Positions 6,614 through 14,240 of a DNA stretch of 20,312 bases are shown piece after piece. Origin of the DNA: JAULUH01 sp032111745 (GTDB lineage Bacteria > Chloroflexota > Anaerolineae > JAAEKA01); assembly GCA_032111745.1 (NCBI GenBank), contig JAULUH010000394.1, positions 1-20,312 of the forward strand, read 5' to 3'. The position numbers were made by a program, and so were the translations under genes. The notes beneath the pieces are model-generated. The model searched no databases. It was given only the letters and a program-made list of their open reading frames with translations, and was not told the DNA's origin. The first letter of the stretch is position 1. Each line of letters opens with the position of its first letter.

Positions 6614-7012
6614 TCAGTCCAGCAGGCGCTCCAGCTTGGCAGCCAACGCCGGGTAATTGGTGACGCCCACCTGGCGGTCCACCTCTTTGCCGTTCTTGAA
6701 GAAGAGCAGGGTGGGGATGCCCATGATGCCATAGCGGCCCGGCGTGACCGGGTTCTCGTCGACGTTGAGCTTGGCGATGACGGCGCGGCCGTCATAGGCC
6801 GTGGCCAGTTGCATCACGGCGGGGGCGATCATGTGGCAGGGGCCACACCACTCGGCCCACAGGTCGACCACGGCGGGTTTGTCCGACTCCAGGACCATGG
6901 CCGCGAAGTCGTCGTCGGATACGTGCACCGGCTCCACGGCCGGCCCGGTGTTGGTTGCGCTCACGGTCTCGGGCTCCTTCTCACCCATGATCTTCTTGAA
7001 CAGGTTTGCCAT
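6614..7012 (-). CDS. trxA: Thioredoxin
   Basis: 132 residues. It is a cytoplasmic dithiol reductant, normally recycled by thioredoxin reductase. The active site WCGPC (Trp55 to Cys59) is canonical; VVDLWAEWCGPCHMIAP and the cis-Pro segment GIMGIPTLLFFKNG are intact. The N-terminal extension of about 25 residues before the fold (MANLFKKIMGEKEPETVSAT) is longer than E. coli TrxA (109 aa) and has no signal peptide. Two ATGs are adjacent (7015 and 7012). I chose the second because AGGAG at 7019-7023 lies 6 nt from it but only 3 nt from the first. The gene lies 120 bp downstream of lipA on the same strand and is followed by a good terminator, so it may be the last gene of an lpdA-lipA-trxA unit. 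Confidence 0.95.
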   Translation of the reverse strand: MANLFKKIMGEKEPETVSATNTGPAVEPVHVSDDDFAAMVLESDKPAVVDLWAEWCGPCHMIAPAVMQLATAYDGRAVIAKLNVDENPVTPGRYGIMGIPTLLFFKNGKEVDRQVGVTNYPALAAKLERLLD

Positions 7013-7132
7013 CATTAACTCCTATCTTGTTGTCTTCAGGTCTGACCGCATCGCCTTGTTGGATGCATGAGGCGGCGGAAAGGTTTCATGTCCGGCTCCC
7101 ACCTTGACGGCCTGGCCCGGGCAATTCTTACC

Positions 7133-8101
7133 TCAGGCCGGCACGGGGGCCGGTTTCAGCACCAGCTGGTCGGCCTGGCCGTCGGCGTGGTAGGAGGAGC
7201 GCACCAGGGGGCCGGATTCGACCCACTTGAAGCCCCGCGCCATGCCCTCGTCGTGCAGGCGGGCGAACTCGTCGGGGGTGACGTAGCGCTCGATGGGCAG
7301 GTGAAAGCGGCTGGGCTGCAGGTACTGGCCGATGGTCATGATGTCCACGTCGACGGCCCGCAGGTCGTCCATCACCTGCAGAACCTCGTCCATGGTCTCG
7401 CCCAGGCCCACCATGATGCCGGTCTTGGTGAGGCCGGTGGGCACCATGGCCCGGGCCTGGCGCAGGAGCTCCAGGGAGCGGGCGTATTTGGCCTGGGGCC
7501 GCACCCGCTTGTAGAGCCGGGGCACGGTCTCGGTGTTGTGGTTGAGGATTTCCGGCCGCTGGTCCAGGACCAGCTGCAAGGCGTCCCAGTTGCCCTGGAA
7601 GTCGGGGATCAGCACCTCGACGGTGCAGCCGGGGACCAGGTCACGGATGTGGCGGAGGGTCTCGGCGAAGATGTGGGCGCCGCCGTCGGGCAGTTCATCC
7701 CGGTTGACGCTGGTGAGCACGGCGTGGCGCAGGCCCATCAGGCGTATGGTCTCGGCCACGCGGCGGGGCTCGTCCTCGTCCAGCATGGGGGGACGGCCGG
7801 TCTTGATGTGGCAGAAGCCGCAGGAGCGGGTGCAGGTGTCGCCCATGAGCAGGAAGGTGGCCGTGCCGCGGCCCCAGCACTCGCCGATGTTGGGGCACAT
7901 GGCCTCCTCGCAGACCGTGTGCAGTCCATGGCCGCGCATCATCTGCTTGAGCTGGCGGTAGCCGGGGCTGTCGGCCATGCGCACGCGCAGCCACTCGGGG
8001 CGACGGCCGCGGGTGAGGGTGTCCGCCGGCTCGCGGCCGGGGCGGAAGGGCCTGGCCTCCGCGGGCGGCGGGGTGAGCTCGATGGGGGATTTGGTGGACA
8101 T
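7133..8101 (-). CDS. lipA: Lipoyl synthase
   Basis: 322 residues. It is a radical-SAM enzyme that inserts two sulfurs into the octanoyl chain on lipoyl domains. Both iron-sulfur motifs are intact: the auxiliary cluster CEEAMCPNIGEC (Cys64, 69, 75) and the radical-SAM CTRSCGFC (Cys90, 94, 97). The C-terminal RSSYHADGQ supplies the conserved auxiliary-cluster Ser. The start MSTKSPIEL is chosen over an upstream in-frame extension because that extension lies inside lpdA. One base separates the lpdA TAA (8103-8105) from the lipA ATG (8101), and no Shine-Dalgarno is visible, so translational coupling is likely. The natural partner is the E2 at 11294-12592, whose lipoyl domain is a substrate. No lipB or lplA is seen here. 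Confidence 0.97.
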   Translation of the reverse strand: MSTKSPIELTPPPAEARPFRPGREPADTLTRGRRPEWLRVRMADSPGYRQLKQMMRGHGLHTVCEEAMCPNIGECWGRGTATFLLMGDTCTRSCGFCHIKTGRPPMLDEDEPRRVAETIRLMGLRHAVLTSVNRDELPDGGAHIFAETLRHIRDLVPGCTVEVLIPDFQGNWDALQLVLDQRPEILNHNTETVPRLYKRVRPQAKYARSLELLRQARAMVPTGLTKTGIMVGLGETMDEVLQVMDDLRAVDVDIMTIGQYLQPSRFHLPIERYVTPDEFARLHDEGMARGFKWVESGPLVRSSYHADGQADQLVLKPAPVPA

Positions 8102-8102
8102 A

Positions 8103-9509
8103 TTAAATGTGGATGGCCGCGCCTTCGACGGCGTGCGCCGCCTCCATAAGCACCTCGGAGAGGGTCGGGTGGGCATGCACGCTGCGGGCGATCTCGTGGG
8201 CTGTGAGCTCGTTGTTGTGGGCCAGCACGAACTCGGGCAAGAGCTCCGTGACCTCGGGGCCGACCATGTGCACGCCGAGGATCTCGCCGTAGCGCTGGTC
8301 CGAGATGATCTTGACCCAGCCGGTCTTCTCGTTCAGGCCCAGGGCCTTGCCGTTGGGCTGGAAGGGGAAGCGGCCGATGGCGATCTCGTAGCCGCGGTCC
8401 TTCGCCTGCTGCTCGGTGAGGCCCATGGAGGCCACCTGGGGCTGGCAGTAGGTGGCGCGGGGCATGAACAGGTAGTCGTCGTCCGCCAGGCCCTGGGTTT
8501 CGTGGCCGGCGATGTGCTCGGCCGCGATCACACCCATGGCGCTGGCGACGTGGGCCAGCATCAGCTTGCCGGTGACGTCGCCGATGGCGTAGATGGTGGG
8601 CACGCTGGTGCGCATGAACTCGTCGATCTCGACGAAGCCACCCTTGCCCGTCTTGACGCCCACGGCCTCCAGCCCCAGGCCCTCGACGTTGGGCTGCACG
8701 CCCACGGATACCAGGGCCTTTTCGGCGTCGATGGTCGCATCCTCGCCGGAGCTTGTATTCTTGGCGTAAACGCGCACGCCATCGCCGGTCTTCTCGATGC
8801 GCTCGACGCGGGTGTTGGTGCGCACGTCGATGCCGAGCTTGGCGTAGACCTTCTCGATCTCCTGGCTGGACTCCTCGTCCTCCAGGGGCAGCATGCGGGG
8901 CAGCATCTCCACCAGGGTCACCTTGGCGCCGTAGGCGTTGTGCACGTAGGCGAACTCGGTGCCGATGGCGCCGCTGCCGATGACCACCAGGCTCTGGGGG
9001 GATTCCTCCAGCACGATGGCCTCGCGGTAGCCCAGCACGCGCTCGCCGTCGGTCTCCAGGCCGGGGAAGGTGCGGTTGCGCGCGCCGGTGGCGATGATGA
9101 TGGCTTTGGCCTCTAGTGTCTGTCCGCCAGGCTCCACCACCACGCTGGTAGGGGAGGCCAGGCGGGCCGTGCCCTCGAAGACCTCGATGTTGTTCTTGCG
9201 CATCAGGAAGCCCACGCCCTTTACCAGGCGGGTGCTGACCTGCCGGCTGCGCTGGTAGGCCTTTTTGAAGTCGGCGCTGAAATTGTCGAAGGTGAAGCCG
9301 AAATCCTTGCTCTGGTTATGGATGATCTCGACCAGCTCGGCGTTGCGCAGCAGGGCCTTGCTGGGGATGCAGCCCCAGTTCAGGCAGACGCCGCCCAGGG
9401 CCTCGCGCTCCACGACGGCGATCTTGAGGCCCAGTTGTGCGGCCCGGATGGCGGCGACGTAGCCGCCGGGGCCGCCACCAAGGACAAGGACGTCAAATTG
9501 AGTGCTCAT
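8103..9509 (-). CDS. lpdA: Dihydrolipoyl dehydrogenase (E3)
   Basis: 468 residues, normal length. This FAD enzyme reoxidises dihydrolipoamide on E2 or the glycine-cleavage H protein and makes NADH. In order: FAD-binding DVLVLGGGPGGYVAA (6-20), redox-active disulfide GGVCLNWGCIPSK (Cys42 and Cys47), NAD-binding VVIGSGAIGTEFA, second FAD motif TIYAIGDVTG, and C-terminal HPTLSE with catalytic His447 and Glu452. The ATG at 9509 has GGAG 5 nt upstream. An open extension to 9764 is not conserved-looking and crosses a likely promoter. The gene heads the lpdA-lipA pair. Which E2 it serves is inferred from proximity: a lipoyl E2 lies 1.8 kb away on the same strand beyond an opposite-strand gene. Confidence 0.97.
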   Translation of the reverse strand: MSTQFDVLVLGGGPGGYVAAIRAAQLGLKIAVVEREALGGVCLNWGCIPSKALLRNAELVEIIHNQSKDFGFTFDNFSADFKKAYQRSRQVSTRLVKGVGFLMRKNNIEVFEGTARLASPTSVVVEPGGQTLEAKAIIIATGARNRTFPGLETDGERVLGYREAIVLEESPQSLVVIGSGAIGTEFAYVHNAYGAKVTLVEMLPRMLPLEDEESSQEIEKVYAKLGIDVRTNTRVERIEKTGDGVRVYAKNTSSGEDATIDAEKALVSVGVQPNVEGLGLEAVGVKTGKGGFVEIDEFMRTSVPTIYAIGDVTGKLMLAHVASAMGVIAAEHIAGHETQGLADDDYLFMPRATYCQPQVASMGLTEQQAKDRGYEIAIGRFPFQPNGKALGLNEKTGWVKIISDQRYGEILGVHMVGPEVTELLPEFVLAHNNELTAHEIARSVHAHPTLSEVLMEAAHAVEGAAIHI

Positions 9510-9608
9510 GAGAACTCCAAGGTTGAGATGTTGAGTGAAGGAACTGTCGTTGATCTTTCTGTGCTTACGCCCAGGGTACCATGGGGTGCCGGTGGCGTAC
9601 CGCAAGGG

Positions 9609-9617
9609 AGTATACCA
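9609..9617 (-). promoter_or_regulatory. Candidate extended -10 promoter of lpdA-lipA
   Basis: The minus strand reads TGGTATACT, an extended -10 (TGn plus TATACT). No good -35 is visible. The transcript would have a leader of about 90 nt. Confidence 0.4.
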
Positions 9618-9696
9618 TGTTCTTGAGTTGCGTGCTATTGCGAGGAGAGAGTTGGACCGCGCTGCTGTGGGTCCGATCCAGCACTTTCGGTGGGTT

Positions 9697-9724
9697 TTGT
9701 GCGCAGGGCGCGGGGTGCTATAAT
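9697..9724 (+). promoter_or_regulatory. Promoter of the membrane SGNH protein
   Basis: A perfect TATAAT (9719-9724) preceded by TGC (extended -10) has TTGTGC (9697-9702) 16 bp upstream. The leader to the ATG at 9779 is about 47 nt. The site stands out in this GC-rich region. Confidence 0.65.
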
Positions 9725-9778
9725 CGGGCAACGCCGTCTGCAGCGTACGCACCGTTTCGTCCACACCTCGATCAAGCC

Positions 9779-11275
9779 ATGGGAAAACGCTTAGCCAGGT
9801 ATCTGCGGTGGGTGGTTCCGATCCTAATCACGGCCATGTTCATGGTCATGCTGGGGCACATGAGTGGGGAGGTGCAGATACTCTCCCGCTATAGCCAGCA
9901 GTACTTCCGGCTTCTGCTGGCGATGGGCGGGTTGGTGGCCACGTCGTGGTGGGTGGCAGTCGACGAGGGCCGCAGTGGCCGCCTGTTTGCCCGCGCGTTG
10001 CGCCCGTCGACCCTGGCCCTGGCCATTCTCCTGGCCAGCTTGCTGGCTCTGGTGGATATTGCCCGGGATGTGGGGGTTATGCTATCCCTGTTGCCCTTGA
10101 TCCTGGCCGTGTTCATGGCCTGGTTTGCGTCGGACAGGGCCAGCTCTGTGACCGAGGCCGTGCTGGGAGCGAAACGGCTGGCTGAGCTGGCCCTGCTGGC
10201 CGGTGCCATCTTGGCCGCGCTCTTCATCGCAGAGGTTCTGTTCCGCGGGGTGCTGGTGCGAAATCTGAACCCGGAGACCGATCAGGACTTCGCGCGGCTG
10301 GTGGCCGATACGTGGCCGCGGCCTGTTCCCATGGCCAGGGATGGCCAGAGCTACCGGATCCTGGGCCTGGCCGACTCATTTGGCCAGGCCGCGGGCCATG
10401 ACAACTACCACTATGCGCTGGAGCGCCTGCTGAACGAACAGGGAACGCCGGCAGAGGTAGTGAATATCTCGGTGCCCGGCTATGAGCTGATTGACGAGTT
10501 GACCATACTCCAGCGCTTTGGCGGCCGGTATGCGCCCGACCTTGTGCTTCACGGCTTTTTCGTCGGCAACGATTTCCTGACTCCTTCCGAGGCCCTGTAT
10601 ACCTACCAGGACATTCAGTTCAGGCCCCAGGAGACCGGGCTGTGGTCGTACCGCCCGCGCAATTTCTGGCTCTTCCAGTGGCTGAAGCTGTACGGGATCC
10701 TGCTGCGGGATCGACTCCAGCTGCGCCGTGAGACCGCAGCACCTAGGGCGCCGGGTGGACAGGCCTTGGGGCAGGCTGCGGCGTCTGGCGCGCCGGGTGG
10801 GCAGGCGCCCGGGCCGGCCGCGCAGCCGGCGGCCCTGGTGATCTCCGAGGATGATTTCCTGCGGGTGGAACGCAAACGGCTGGAGATCTTCCGCGACGAC
10901 TCCTCCCAGGAGGCGCAGTGGCACGAGGCGCTGGCGGTCTTGGATGCTATCCGGGCCGAGGTCGAAGCTATGGAGAGCGAATACGTGATGGTGATCCACC
11001 CCGACGAGCTTCAGGTGGAGGAGGAGTTGCGCGCGCAGCTGGAGACCTTCTACCAGGTCGACCTGGGCCAGTATGACCTGGACCGGCCGCAGGCATTTTT
11101 GCGGAGCTACTGCCGAGAGCGGAACATCCGGTGCATTGATTTGCTGCCTGCTCTAAAGGCGCAGGGCGCGAAAGGGGGGCTCTACCTGCCCAAGAACACC
11201 CACTACAATCCAGCCGGCCATGTGGTGGTAGCCGAGGAGATCATACCCTCCCTGCCGGCACCGCCGGCACCCTGA
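9779..11275 (+). CDS. Membrane protein with SGNH-hydrolase-like extracytoplasmic domain
   Basis: 498 residues. The start is placed at MGKRLARYLRW, downstream of a good promoter; an in-frame extension back to 9581 crosses that promoter and is unlikely. Five hydrophobic segments fill residues 10-160 (about 11-28, 42-61, 78-95, 98-117, 136-156). The rest looks like an SGNH/GDSL fold: block I ILGLADSFGQA (Ser200), block III-like HGFFVGND (Asn264), and a C-terminal NTHYNPAGH (473-481). In related families this last motif is usually D-x-H, so the Asp is replaced by Asn473, which might weaken or alter catalysis. Residues about 325-355 form a Gly/Ala/Pro-rich linker with imperfect APGGQA repeats. The family often modifies cell-surface polysaccharides by acetyl transfer or removal, but the substrate is not evident here. 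The gene lies alone on the plus strand between two minus-strand lipoyl genes. Confidence 0.75.
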   Translation: MGKRLARYLRWVVPILITAMFMVMLGHMSGEVQILSRYSQQYFRLLLAMGGLVATSWWVAVDEGRSGRLFARALRPSTLALAILLASLLALVDIARDVGVMLSLLPLILAVFMAWFASDRASSVTEAVLGAKRLAELALLAGAILAALFIAEVLFRGVLVRNLNPETDQDFARLVADTWPRPVPMARDGQSYRILGLADSFGQAAGHDNYHYALERLLNEQGTPAEVVNISVPGYELIDELTILQRFGGRYAPDLVLHGFFVGNDFLTPSEALYTYQDIQFRPQETGLWSYRPRNFWLFQWLKLYGILLRDRLQLRRETAAPRAPGGQALGQAAASGAPGGQAPGPAAQPAALVISEDDFLRVERKRLEIFRDDSSQEAQWHEALAVLDAIRAEVEAMESEYVMVIHPDELQVEEELRAQLETFYQVDLGQYDLDRPQAFLRSYCRERNIRCIDLLPALKAQGAKGGLYLPKNTHYNPAGHVVVAEEIIPSLPAPPAP

Positions 11276-11298
11276 CCGGCGGCCGGGCTCCGGTCAGG
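11271..11298. terminator. Hairpin spanning both stop codons of a convergent gene pair
   Basis: CCTGACCGG (11271-11279) and CCGGTCAGG (11290-11298) form a perfect 9-bp stem with a 10-nt loop. The left arm holds the SGNH stop TGA (11273-11275), and the right arm holds the E2 stop (TCA at 11294-11296). There is no T-tract on either side, so it is a candidate bidirectional 3'-end structure rather than a classic intrinsic terminator. Confidence 0.5.
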
Positions 11299-12592
11299 CG
11301 GGGCGGGGCCACCCCTCGAGGGCCTGCCTGACGGTCATGAGGAAGTGGTCGGCGCTGGCGCCGTCGAGGACGCGGTGGTCGAAGGTGAAGCTCAAATAGA
11401 CCATGGGGCGGATGGCGAGGTAGTCCTCGGCGCTGGGCTCGATGGGGTGGCCGCGGCTGATGACCACGGCGCGCTTTTGGATGGCGCCCACGCCGAGGAT
11501 GCCGGTGTTGGGCTGGTTGATGATGGGGGTGGCGAAGAGGCTGCCGCTGGTGCCGTGGTTGGTGACGGTGAAGGTGGCGCCCTGGATCTCGGCGGGCTGA
11601 AGCTGGCCGGCCCGGGCGCGGCGGGCCAGGTCGTTGACCTTACGGGCCAGGCCCTGGAGGCTGTAGTCGCCGGCGTCGTGGATCACGGGCACCAGGAGCC
11701 CATCGGGCACGGCGGTGGCCATGCCGATGTGATAGCGGCGGCGCAGCAGCAGGCCGTCGTCGCGCCACATGGCGTTGGCCTGGGGCACCGCCTTGAGCCC
11801 GGCCAGCACGGCCTGGAGGAAATAGGGGGTGTAGGTGAGCTCGACGCCGGCGGCGGCCAGTTCGGCCCGGTGGGCCTGGCGGTGGGCGACCACGGCGGTC
11901 AGGTCGGCCTCCATGAAGGTGGTGACGTGGGGTGAGGTGCGCTTGCTCAGTACCATGTGGTCGGCGATGAGGCGGCGCAGGCGGCTGAAGGGGACCAGTT
12001 CCTCGTCGAGGGCAGGGCCGGGCGCCAGGGGCGCGGGTGCGGCCGTAGGCTGGCCGGGAGCCTCGTCCGGCAGGGAAGCAGGGACGGGTGCAGCCTGGTC
12101 GCGGCCCTCGACGTAGGCCAGGATGTCCTTCTTGGTGATACGGCCGTCGCGGCCGGTGCCGGGCACCTGGTGCAAGTCGACCTGGTGCTCGCGGGCGATG
12201 CGGGCGACGATGGGGGAGATGCGGCCGAGGTCGCGGGCCGGGCGCGGCGGCCGGGCCTCCTCACGGGCCTCCAGGATGGGCGGCGGCGGGGCCTCCTCAC
12301 GGACCTCCAGGGTGGGCGGTGGCGGGGCCGGGAGTGGGCCGGCCAGGGATTCCCCGGGCTGGCCGATCAGGGCGACGACGGTGCCGGCGGCCACGGTGCT
12401 GCCCTCGGGATAGTAGATCTTGAGCAGAACGCCGGAAGCCGGCGCCGGCACCTCGGTATCCACCTTGTCGGTGGATACCTCCATCAGGGCGGTGAGCCTG
12501 TCGACGGCGTCGCCCTCCTGCACCAGCCAGCGGCTGATGGTGCCCTCGACGACGGATTCGCCAAACTGGGGCATGATAACGTTGGTCGCCAT
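11294..12592 (-). CDS. 2-oxoacid dehydrogenase E2, dihydrolipoamide acyltransferase
   Basis: 432 residues. It forms the core of a pyruvate, 2-oxoglutarate or branched-chain 2-oxoacid dehydrogenase complex and moves the acyl group to CoA. Domains in order: one lipoyl domain (2-78, lipoylated Lys43 in STDKVDTE); a Pro/Glu-rich linker with a near-duplicate block (EVREEAPPPP and EAREEARPP); a peripheral-subunit-binding domain (122-158, RISPIVARIA to TKKDILAYV); a second linker; and the catalytic domain (198-432) with DHRVLDG (His406, Asp410) intact. The start MATNVIMPQFGES is typical, and GGAGG lies 10 nt upstream. The lipoyl and catalytic domains look most like the BkdB/SucB group, but specificity is not certain. 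No E1 is in the window; it could lie in or beyond the gap at 12649. E3 and LipA are nearby on the same strand. Confidence 0.95.
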   Translation of the reverse strand: MATNVIMPQFGESVVEGTISRWLVQEGDAVDRLTALMEVSTDKVDTEVPAPASGVLLKIYYPEGSTVAAGTVVALIGQPGESLAGPLPAPPPPTLEVREEAPPPPILEAREEARPPRPARDLGRISPIVARIAREHQVDLHQVPGTGRDGRITKKDILAYVEGRDQAAPVPASLPDEAPGQPTAAPAPLAPGPALDEELVPFSRLRRLIADHMVLSKRTSPHVTTFMEADLTAVVAHRQAHRAELAAAGVELTYTPYFLQAVLAGLKAVPQANAMWRDDGLLLRRRYHIGMATAVPDGLLVPVIHDAGDYSLQGLARKVNDLARRARAGQLQPAEIQGATFTVTNHGTSGSLFATPIINQPNTGILGVGAIQKRAVVISRGHPIEPSAEDYLAIRPMVYLSFTFDHRVLDGASADHFLMTVRQALEGWPRPA

Positions 12593-12634
12593 AGTCTTCT
12601 CGCCTCCAGGCCCAAGAGCCAGGTTCATAACGCC

Positions 12635-12690
12635 GGAGTCGAGGCTTTNNNNNNNNNNTCTGGGGCCCGTCCGGCTACAGCCTCGACTCC
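12635..12690. repeat. 12-bp inverted repeat flanking the second assembly gap
   Basis: GGAGTCGAGGCT (12635-12646) and AGCCTCGACTCC (12679-12690) are perfect inverted copies on either side of the gap. The gap therefore lies inside a palindromic structure, which may be why assembly broke there. The element could be a terminator of nfo or part of a longer lost repeat. Confidence 0.7.
12649..12658. other. Assembly gap (10 N)
   Basis: Ten N of unknown true length between the E2 start region and the nfo 3' end. Linkage of nfo to E2 depends on this join, and missing genes (for example E1) could fall here. Confidence 0.95.
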
Positions 12691-12701
12691 AGTGTGCTGG
12701 C

Positions 12702-13574
12702 CTACGCGCCCGGCAACAGCGCGGCCAGCGCGGCCAGGTTCTCCACGTCCTCATGCATGTCGTCGCTCTTGGGGGTCTCGAGGATCATGGGCCGGCCGGC
12801 AAAGCGCGGGTCGTTGAGCAGATGGGCAAAGCCCGTGAGGCCGATGGCGCCCTGCCCGATGTGCTCGTGGCGGTCCTTGCGGCAGCCCAGGGCGCCCTTG
12901 CAGTCGTTGAGGTGGAAGCATTTGACCAGGTCGAGGCCCAGCACCCGATCCAGCTCGTCCATCATGGCGGTGTAGCCCTCGGCTGAGCGAAAATCGTAGC
13001 CGGCGGCGAAGGCGTGGCAGGTGTCGAAGCAGATGCCGATGCGGGCCGGCTCGGCCACGCCGTTGCGCATGGCGGCCAGGTGTTGGAAGCGGTAGCCCAG
13101 GGTGGTGCCCTGGCCGGCGGTGATCTCCAGCAGGGTGAGGGTGCGGAAGCCGGGGGTGGCGGCGTGGCAGCGATCAAGGCCGGCGATCACCCGGGCGATG
13201 CCCGCCTCCTCGCCCTGCTCCATGTGGGCCCCGGGATGCAGCACCACGCCCAGCAGGTCGAGGGACTGGGCGCGCTGCAGCTCGTCCACGACGGCCTCGA
13301 TCGACTTCTCCCACAGGGCGTCGTCGGGCGAGCCCAGGTTGATCAGGTAGGAGGCGTGGGACATGACCGGGTGGATGGGCGAGGATGCAGCGGCCGCCTG
13401 CCAGCGCTCGATCTCGGCCGGGTCGATGGGCCTGTTGTCCCAGCGGTTCTGGTTGCGGGTGAAGATCTGCATGGATTCGCAGCCGATGGACTGGCCGCGC
13501 TCGAACGCCTTGCTGACGCCTCCGGCGACCGACATGTGGGCGCCCAGCCGGGGGCGGGCAGGGAGTGCGGTCAT
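12702..13574 (-). CDS. nfo: Endonuclease IV (AP endonuclease)
   Basis: 290 residues, family length 280-290. It cuts 5' to abasic sites in base-excision repair using three zinc ions. All nine metal ligands known from E. coli Nfo can be placed: His73, His113, Glu150, Asp184, His187, His221, Asp234, His236 and Glu266, a constant offset of 4-5 from the E. coli numbering. Signature stretches are GAHMSVAGG, LLEITAGQGT, CFDTCHAFAAGYD and DRHEHIGQG. The ATG overlaps the stop of the upstream adenosyltransferase as ATGA (13571-13574), so the two are translationally coupled although functionally unrelated. The gene is probably the last of the obg-nadD-pduO-nfo run before the gap. Confidence 0.97.
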   Translation of the reverse strand: MTALPARPRLGAHMSVAGGVSKAFERGQSIGCESMQIFTRNQNRWDNRPIDPAEIERWQAAAASSPIHPVMSHASYLINLGSPDDALWEKSIEAVVDELQRAQSLDLLGVVLHPGAHMEQGEEAGIARVIAGLDRCHAATPGFRTLTLLEITAGQGTTLGYRFQHLAAMRNGVAEPARIGICFDTCHAFAAGYDFRSAEGYTAMMDELDRVLGLDLVKCFHLNDCKGALGCRKDRHEHIGQGAIGLTGFAHLLNDPRFAGRPMILETPKSDDMHEDVENLAALAALLPGA

Positions 13575-14143
13575 TGGCGTTTCTCTCCCTTGGCCAGGGT
13601 GAACTCCTGCACCCCGGCGGCGCGGTCCTCCAGGCGGGCCAGGGCGAACAGCAGCGAGGACAGCCGGTTCAGGTAGCGCAGCACCGCCGGGTTGGACAGC
13701 ATGGCCTGGTGGTGCAGGCGGGCGACGTGGCGCTCAGCGCGGCGCACGATGGTGCGGGCCAGATCGACGGTGGCGCCGGCGTAGCTGTCGCCGGGCACGA
13801 TGAAGGCGGGGGGGATGTCTACCATGCGGCCCACCTCGTCGGTGATGCCCTCCAGCCAGTTGATGCGCTCTGCGCCCAGCCACACGCCGGTGCGCTCGGC
13901 GGCCTCGGGCGTGGTGGCCAGGTCGGCCATGGCGGCATAGAGGTCGCGCTGGATCTCGACGATGATGTCGGCGCTGCAGGTATGTTTGGCCACCGTGCGG
14001 GCCATGCCCAGGGTGGCTGAGGCCTCGTCGAGGGTGCCGTAGGCCATGGGCTGCAGGTCGTACTTGGCCACCCGGTCGCGGCCCAACACGCCGGTGTAGC
14101 CGTCGTCGCCCATGCGGGTGTACAACGTTGTCTCATTGGTCAT
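13571..14143 (-). CDS. pduO: Cob(I)alamin adenosyltransferase, PduO type
   Basis: 190 residues. It transfers the adenosyl group of ATP to cob(I)alamin to make coenzyme B12. Family motifs are YTRMGDDGYTGVLG (8-21, ATP-binding N-terminal loop), YGTLDEASATLG, VPGDSYAGATVDLARTIVRRAER (typical PduO helix, with D in place of the more common G of PGGS) and YLNRLSSLLFALAR. The length matches monofunctional PduO trimers. The ATG at 14143 has AGGA about 8 nt upstream. It overlaps nfo by 4 bases and lies 97 bp downstream of nadD; that gap shows no clear promoter. A B12-dependent mutase or ribonucleotide reductase is the likely consumer elsewhere in the genome. No cobalamin riboswitch is seen. Confidence 0.95.
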   Translation of the reverse strand: MTNETTLYTRMGDDGYTGVLGRDRVAKYDLQPMAYGTLDEASATLGMARTVAKHTCSADIIVEIQRDLYAAMADLATTPEAAERTGVWLGAERINWLEGITDEVGRMVDIPPAFIVPGDSYAGATVDLARTIVRRAERHVARLHHQAMLSNPAVLRYLNRLSSLLFALARLEDRAAGVQEFTLAKGEKRQ

Positions 14144-14240
14144 TGGTTTTTCCTGGGTTGGCGAAGGATGGATCAGGGACGGACGCCTCTGTAGCTGAAT
14201 GGTAGCCGCTTGCGGGGTCGGGGTCGGTATGGCCCATTCC

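Noticed and set aside
14185..14240. tRNA gene starting GCCTCTGTAGCTGAATGGTAG
   Set aside because: It looks like a tRNA 5' acceptor and D-arm, but no anticodon arm, T-arm or pairing 3' acceptor follows. At most it is a remnant or chance match.
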